DNA of 7,858 nucleotides. Source: JAICLL01 sp035252155. Its GTDB lineage: Bacteria; Planctomycetota; Planctomycetia; Pirellulales; JAICIG01. Shown here piece by piece: positions 4,355-7,858 of this stretch. The notes under the pieces were generated by a model. The model was given only the letters and a program-made list of their open reading frames with translations, ran no database searches and had not been told where the DNA came from. How positions within the stretch are numbered: position 1 is the stretch's first letter; each line of letters opens with the position of its first letter. Location of the stretch: NCBI GenBank assembly GCA_035252155.1, contig DATFDL010000378.1, positions 1 to 7,858 on the forward strand. The letters are read 5' to 3'. The translations under genes and the position numbers were made by a program.

Positions 4355-6820
4355 TCAACGCGCGGCGGCGAAATTGATAATTACGGTCAGGGCCACGGTG
4401 CCGATCACGATCAGCATCACGTATTGCCGCAGCTTGCCGGTCTGCAAGCCGCGGAACGATTGCCCCAGCGAATAGGTCCAGGCGGCGGTCAGGTTCACCA
4501 GCCCGTCGACAAAATAGCGATCGATCATATCGTCGATCGTGGCCACGCCGCGGGTCCAGCGGGCCAAATTGTCGATGAAACCGTCGATTACTTTTTTGTC
4601 GAACCACGCGATGATCAACGCCACGAAGTGGGCCGGGCGGACAAACAACAGGTCGTACAACTCGTCGAAGTACCACTTGTTCAATAAGAACGTGTAGACC
4701 GGAGCGAACTGTTGACGCACCTCGCCGGGGTTCAACCAGCGGACACCGTAAAAAATCACCGCCAGCAACAGACCACCCAGCGCCGTCGAAAACGCGGTAA
4801 AGCCGGCCACCAGGTGGATCTCGTGCCCGTGGCTCAGGTGCTCGTTCGGATACACCAGGCTCGGCAACAACACTCCGACGCCCGCTTCTCCGGGCCAGCG
4901 GGCCTGCTCGATCAGGTTGGTCACGCTCCAGGTGCCGCGGATGGTCCAGCCGATGCAGCAGGCGAAAACGGCGAGAATCACCAGCGGCACGTACATGATT
5001 TTGGGCGACTCGTGAGCGTGCTCATACACATGATGATCGCGCGGGGGACCGGCGAAGGTCATGAACCAGAGGCGGAACATGTAGAAGGCCGTCATCGACG
5101 CGCCGCCCGCGGCCGCCGCGAACAGGAACGCGCCATGCGTGGGATTTTCGGTCCAGAACGAATAGGCCTGGGCGATGATCGAATCTTTCGAATAGAAGCC
5201 GCTCAAGCCAAAACCGAACGGCCAAAAGCCAAACAGCGGCGGCAGGCCCGCGCCGATGATCGCCAGACAGCCCGCCAGCATCGTGTACGCCGTCCAAGGC
5301 ATCTTTTTGCGCAGGCCGCCCATCCGCGGCATCTCGTTGGTGTGGCAGGCGTGAATCACCGATCCCGAGCAAAGGAAGAGCAGGCTTTTGAAGAAGGCGT
5401 GCGTGATCAGGTGAAACAAGCCCGCAATCCAACCGCCGACGCCCAGGGCCAGCATCATGTAGCCGAGCTGACTGACGGTGGAGTAGGCCAGCACGCGCTT
5501 AATATCGGTGGCCGTGATGGCGATGGTGGCCGCCAGCAGCAGCGTGATGCCACCGGTGTAGGCGATCACCAGCCGAGCTTCGGGCGTGAAGACCGGGTAA
5601 AACCGCCCCGTCAGATAGACGCCGGCGGCCACCATCGTGGCCGAATGAACCAGCGCCGAGACGGGCGTGGGGCCTTCCATCGCGTCGGGCAACCAGACGT
5701 GCAGCGGAAACTGTGCACTTTTGCCCACGCAGCCGCAAAAGATGCCGACCCCCGCGATCACCAGCAGCCAATAGCCATAATGTTCGGCCCGCCACGATGG
5801 CAGGCGCGACTCGATTTCCGATTCCGGCGCCAGGCGATCGGGGTTGCCCGCGTGGTCGACCACCACTTCGTCGACGTTATCGAAAGCGGCCGCCCGCACC
5901 ATGCGGTCGGGCACGGCCAGCTCAAAACCGTGTGCGGGGTCGCGCACCAGGCTAAAGATGCCCGGCCGCACGTTGCCATCGGCATCTTCGATATCGCCGA
6001 AGGCGAACGTGCCCAGGCCCGACCAGAGGGCCATCATGCCGATGATCATCCCAAAATCGCCGACGCGATTGACGATGAACGCCTTGTTGGCCGCGTTGCT
6101 GGCGCTTTTGCGTTCGATATAGAAGCCGATCAAGAAATACGAGCAGATGCCCACCAGCTCCCAAAATACAAACACCATCAGGATGTTGCCGGCGTAGACC
6201 AGCCCCAACATGCTGAAGCAGAAGAGCGAGAGATATTGAAAGAAGCGGTGGAAGCGGCCCGGCCGGTGCAGATGATGCCCGTCCGAGAGCGTCACCTCGT
6301 GGTCGGTCACGTCGTGCAGCTCATCGTGCATGTAGCCGATGGCGTAGAAGTGGATGCACGAGGCGATCAACGTGACCATGGCGAACATGGCGACGGTCAG
6401 GGCGTCGATGTAGTAGCTGATCGAGATCTTGAGCGAACCGAACTCGCCCAGCGTGTACCAGTCGGCGGTGTAGGCGACGGGCTTGCCCAGCGGGCGGCCA
6501 TGCTCTTCGCCGCCGGCGGCATGATGGCCTTCGGCGGCGTGGCCCGCAGTGCCGTGGCCCTCCGCGCCGTCGTCGGTGCTGGCCGCGATTTCGGCTTCGT
6601 GGGGGGCCGAGCTAAAGCCGTATTTGCCCAGCCAGCCGGCCAGGGCGATCAGTGAGCAGACCAGCCCGATCACGATCGCGCTGGTGGCCAGATACGCCGC
6701 GCCCACGCCGTGCTTGCCCATGCGCGGACCGAACAACACGATCAGCGTGAACGACGCCAGCGGCACCAGCCAGGCGATGCCCAGCAGCATTGGCAGAAGT
6801 GAAGCGAGTGAATCGTCCAT
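4355..6820 (-). CDS. nuoL: NADH-quinone oxidoreductase subunit L (NuoL)
   Basis: This is the distal antiporter-like subunit of the complex I membrane arm, whose C-terminal lateral helix runs along NuoM and NuoN. It has 821 residues; E. coli NuoL has 613. Hallmarks are Glu221 in FVFWELVGICSYFLIGF, the NKAFIVNRVGDFG block at 245-257, Lys367 in GKSAQFPLHVWLPDAM, His392 in VHSATMVAAG, DIKRVLAYSTVSQLGYM at 439-455 and Lys545 in GFYSKDSII. The Lys367-His392 spacing equals E. coli Lys229-His254. The extra length comes mainly from a His/Gly/Ala-rich loop (about 71-112), a hydrophilic loop at about 275-346 and a longer stretch at about 590-670. Near the C-terminus a VDG-type motif occurs twice (VIDGFIDNLARWT 744-756; FVDGLVNLTAAWT 770-782), followed by LQTGKLRQY and the last membrane helix. 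The ATG at 6820 lies 11 bp after the nuoK stop, without a clear Shine-Dalgarno. Confidence 0.98.
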   Translation of the reverse strand: MDDSLASLLPMLLGIAWLVPLASFTLIVLFGPRMGKHGVGAAYLATSAIVIGLVCSLIALAGWLGKYGFSSAPHEAEIAASTDDGAEGHGTAGHAAEGHHAAGGEEHGRPLGKPVAYTADWYTLGEFGSLKISISYYIDALTVAMFAMVTLIASCIHFYAIGYMHDELHDVTDHEVTLSDGHHLHRPGRFHRFFQYLSLFCFSMLGLVYAGNILMVFVFWELVGICSYFLIGFYIERKSASNAANKAFIVNRVGDFGMIIGMMALWSGLGTFAFGDIEDADGNVRPGIFSLVRDPAHGFELAVPDRMVRAAAFDNVDEVVVDHAGNPDRLAPESEIESRLPSWRAEHYGYWLLVIAGVGIFCGCVGKSAQFPLHVWLPDAMEGPTPVSALVHSATMVAAGVYLTGRFYPVFTPEARLVIAYTGGITLLLAATIAITATDIKRVLAYSTVSQLGYMMLALGVGGWIAGLFHLITHAFFKSLLFLCSGSVIHACHTNEMPRMGGLRKKMPWTAYTMLAGCLAIIGAGLPPLFGFWPFGFGLSGFYSKDSIIAQAYSFWTENPTHGAFLFAAAAGGASMTAFYMFRLWFMTFAGPPRDHHVYEHAHESPKIMYVPLVILAVFACCIGWTIRGTWSVTNLIEQARWPGEAGVGVLLPSLVYPNEHLSHGHEIHLVAGFTAFSTALGGLLLAVIFYGVRWLNPGEVRQQFAPVYTFLLNKWYFDELYDLLFVRPAHFVALIIAWFDKKVIDGFIDNLARWTRGVATIDDMIDRYFVDGLVNLTAAWTYSLGQSFRGLQTGKLRQYVMLIVIGTVALTVIINFAAAR

Positions 6821-6831
6821 GTGCCCGTCGG

Positions 6832-7176
6832 CTAGCCCTTGAGTTCATCGGCCCGATCGACGTCGATCGTGGCGTGGTTGTTGTAGAAGTTCAAGACAAT
6901 CGCCAGGGCCACGGCGGCCTCGGCCGCGGCCAGCACAATCACGAACAGGGCGATAAACTGCCCGTCGAGCCCCAGCCCATCGGCCGGATTGCCGCGGAGA
7001 AAATCGCTCGACAGGGCGACGAAGTTGACATTCGCCCCATTGAGCACCAGCTCGATGCCCATCAGCACGCCCAGGGCGTTACGCTTGGCCGCCATGCAGA
7101 CGACGCCGCTGACGAACATGATCGCTCCCACGACCATGAAGTGCGAAATGCCGATGGGTTCCGCCAAGGGGTTCAT
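6832..7176 (-). CDS. nuoK: NADH-quinone oxidoreductase subunit K (NuoK)
   Basis: A small three-helix membrane subunit that links the quinone-side channel to the antiporter subunits. It has 114 residues, about 14 more than E. coli NuoK. The two intramembrane glutamates needed for proton transfer are visible: Glu42 in GVLMGIELVLNGANVNFVAL and Glu86 in VIVLAAAEAAVALAIVL, matching E. coli Glu36 and Glu72. The loop between helices 2 and 3 (about 56-73, with GNPADGLGLDGQ) is some 8 residues longer than in E. coli, and a charged tail follows NFYNNH. The ATG overlaps the nuoJ stop as ATGA, which suggests translational coupling, and nuoL follows 11 bp after the TAG. The identity is secure. Confidence 0.97.
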   Translation of the reverse strand: MNPLAEPIGISHFMVVGAIMFVSGVVCMAAKRNALGVLMGIELVLNGANVNFVALSSDFLRGNPADGLGLDGQFIALFVIVLAAAEAAVALAIVLNFYNNHATIDVDRADELKG

Positions 7177-7769
7177 TGCAGTTCGGGCCTCGCGTCGCGG
7201 CGTCGTTTGGTTCGGGCAAGATAGGCGGCGCCCACCAGCACCACGAGCAGGTGGACCGAGACGATTTCAAACGGCAACAGATAGCCGCCCATGCCGCGGC
7301 GAAGGGTCTCGGGGCGGTTTTCCAGCTTGTCGACCCGCACGCCGAGCAATCCCAAGCCCAGCCGCGCCGAGGTGGGCCGCAAAGCCGGCGGGCCGTCGCC
7401 GGTGGTGATCGCCGGCCCGCGCCAGTCGCGCACCGTAAAGGCCGCCGGCACAAGAAACGCCAGCAGCGAACCGGCCAACAAAGCCGCCAGCATCCAGTCG
7501 CCGCCGCTGGTGCGCATCGAAACAAACGGCCCTTGGGCGGTGAGCATCACGCCAAACACCAAGAGCACCAACGTGCCACCGACGTAGATCATCAATTGCA
7601 TGGCGGCGACAAAATCGGCCCCCGCCAGGAAAAACAGCCCGGCGGTAGCGCCTAGCGAAATCGTCAGATAAAACGCCATCCGCACGATGTTGCTCGACAG
7701 CACCACCATCAGTGCGAACCCGCACGACACCAGGGCGAACAGATAGAAGAAGAATGAGTGCCAGAGCAT
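7173..7769 (-). CDS. nuoJ: NADH-quinone oxidoreductase subunit J (NuoJ)
   Basis: A membrane subunit next to the quinone site, whose third helix is linked in known structures to coupling quinone reduction to pumping. It has 198 residues (E. coli 184). Family pattern: SSNIVRMAFYLTISLGATAG at 25-44, then ADFVAAMQLMIYVGGTLVLL at 51-70 with Tyr62 in the usual position, then FGVML. A helix at about 92-112 is followed by a soluble loop of about 50 residues rich in Gly, Pro and Arg (113-160). The C-terminal helix begins GGYLLPFEIVSVHLLVVLVG, with the conserved Pro-Phe-Glu at 166-168. The start at ATG 7769 follows an A-run (TTGTAAAAAATG) with no Shine-Dalgarno; TAA just upstream blocks a longer frame. 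It is the first nuo gene in the window, and nuoI would normally precede it. Confidence 0.95.
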   Translation of the reverse strand: MLWHSFFFYLFALVSCGFALMVVLSSNIVRMAFYLTISLGATAGLFFLAGADFVAAMQLMIYVGGTLVLLVFGVMLTAQGPFVSMRTSGGDWMLAALLAGSLLAFLVPAAFTVRDWRGPAITTGDGPPALRPTSARLGLGLLGVRVDKLENRPETLRRGMGGYLLPFEIVSVHLLVVLVGAAYLARTKRRRDARPELQ

Positions 7770-7777
7770 TTTTTACA

Positions 7778-7805
7778 ATGCGGAATGCGGAGTGCGGAAT
7801 GCGGA
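7778..7805. repeat. Four tandem 7-bp repeats (RTGCGGA) upstream of nuoJ
   Basis: ATGCGGA, ATGCGGA, GTGCGGA and ATGCGGA follow each other without spacing, then GTG begins a partial fifth unit. On the coding strand this is a TCCGCAY heptamer array ending about 8 bases before the nuoJ start codon, so it lies in the nuoJ leader. There is no coding signal. The array could be a slippage-prone microsatellite; no regulatory role can be read from it. Confidence 0.8.
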
Positions 7806-7818
7806 GTGTCTATTGTCG

Positions 7819-7837
7819 CCTTTCGCTCCGCGAAAGG
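7819..7837. repeat. Perfect 8-bp hairpin upstream of nuoJ
   Basis: CCTTTCGC (7819-7826), loop TCC, GCGAAAGG (7830-7837). It stands about 50 bp before the nuoJ start. No T-run follows within the next several bases on the minus strand, so it is not a convincing intrinsic terminator for an upstream gene. It may be another short palindromic repeat of the genome or the end of a longer element cut by the window edge. Confidence 0.6.
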
Positions 7838-7858
7838 ACGCCTCTTCTCGGTAGGTGG

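Noticed and set aside
4712..6655. A 647-codon open frame on the plus strand opposite nuoL
   Set aside because: It lies wholly within nuoL on the opposite strand and is rich in His, Arg, Gln and Asp without any recognisable domain. Long antisense frames are expected opposite GC-biased codons of membrane proteins.
413..6820. nuoL, nuoM and nuoN as subunits of an Mrp antiporter, Mbh hydrogenase or other antiporter-derived complex
   Set aside because: The presence of nuoJ and nuoK in standard order, and NuoN-specific and NuoL lateral-helix features, point to a conventional NDH-1 complex.

Overview
The window is GC-rich and carries the membrane-arm end of a respiratory complex I (NADH:quinone oxidoreductase, NDH-1) operon. 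All recognisable genes are on the minus strand, so transcription runs from high to low coordinates: nuoJ, nuoK, nuoL, nuoM, nuoN, then the start of a ferritin-like gene cut by the left window edge. Several traits suggest a planctomycete of the Pirellulales type: large hydrophilic insertions in NuoL, NuoM and NuoN, almost no Shine-Dalgarno sequences, and intergenic palindromes of the GTAGGGAACGCC...GGCGTTCC kind. That assignment is an inference, because no rRNA or other phylogenetic marker is present.

Layout from right to left. 7770-7858 is non-coding, with four tandem heptamers and a perfect short hairpin; no nuoI is visible before the window edge. 7173-7769 is nuoJ, overlapping nuoK (6832-7176) by ATGA. 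nuoL (4355-6820) starts 11 bp after nuoK. A 171-bp gap (4184-4354) holds a 90-bp inverted repeat whose 31-bp arms match at 30 positions. nuoM is 2411-4183. A 282-bp gap (2129-2410) holds a composite palindromic element bounded by the same arm sequence. nuoN is 413-2128 with a GTG start. Five bases later the partial ferritin-like gene begins (407 to 1).

NuoJ and NuoK are small subunits next to the peripheral arm, while NuoL, NuoM and NuoN are the three Mrp-antiporter-like subunits. Together they form the proton-pumping membrane arm. The Glu and Lys residues expected to carry protons are present in NuoK, NuoL, NuoM and NuoN, so the module looks functional. No frameshifts were seen.

The least ordinary content is the repeat DNA. 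One palindromic family occupies both gaps inside the antiporter module, and a 12-base piece of the same sequence appears to supply the nuoN stop codon and the nuoN/ferritin junction. A separate series of hairpins lies inside the nuoN reading frame, in a loop longer than usual. I see no clearly new defence, biosynthetic or mobile gene system here.
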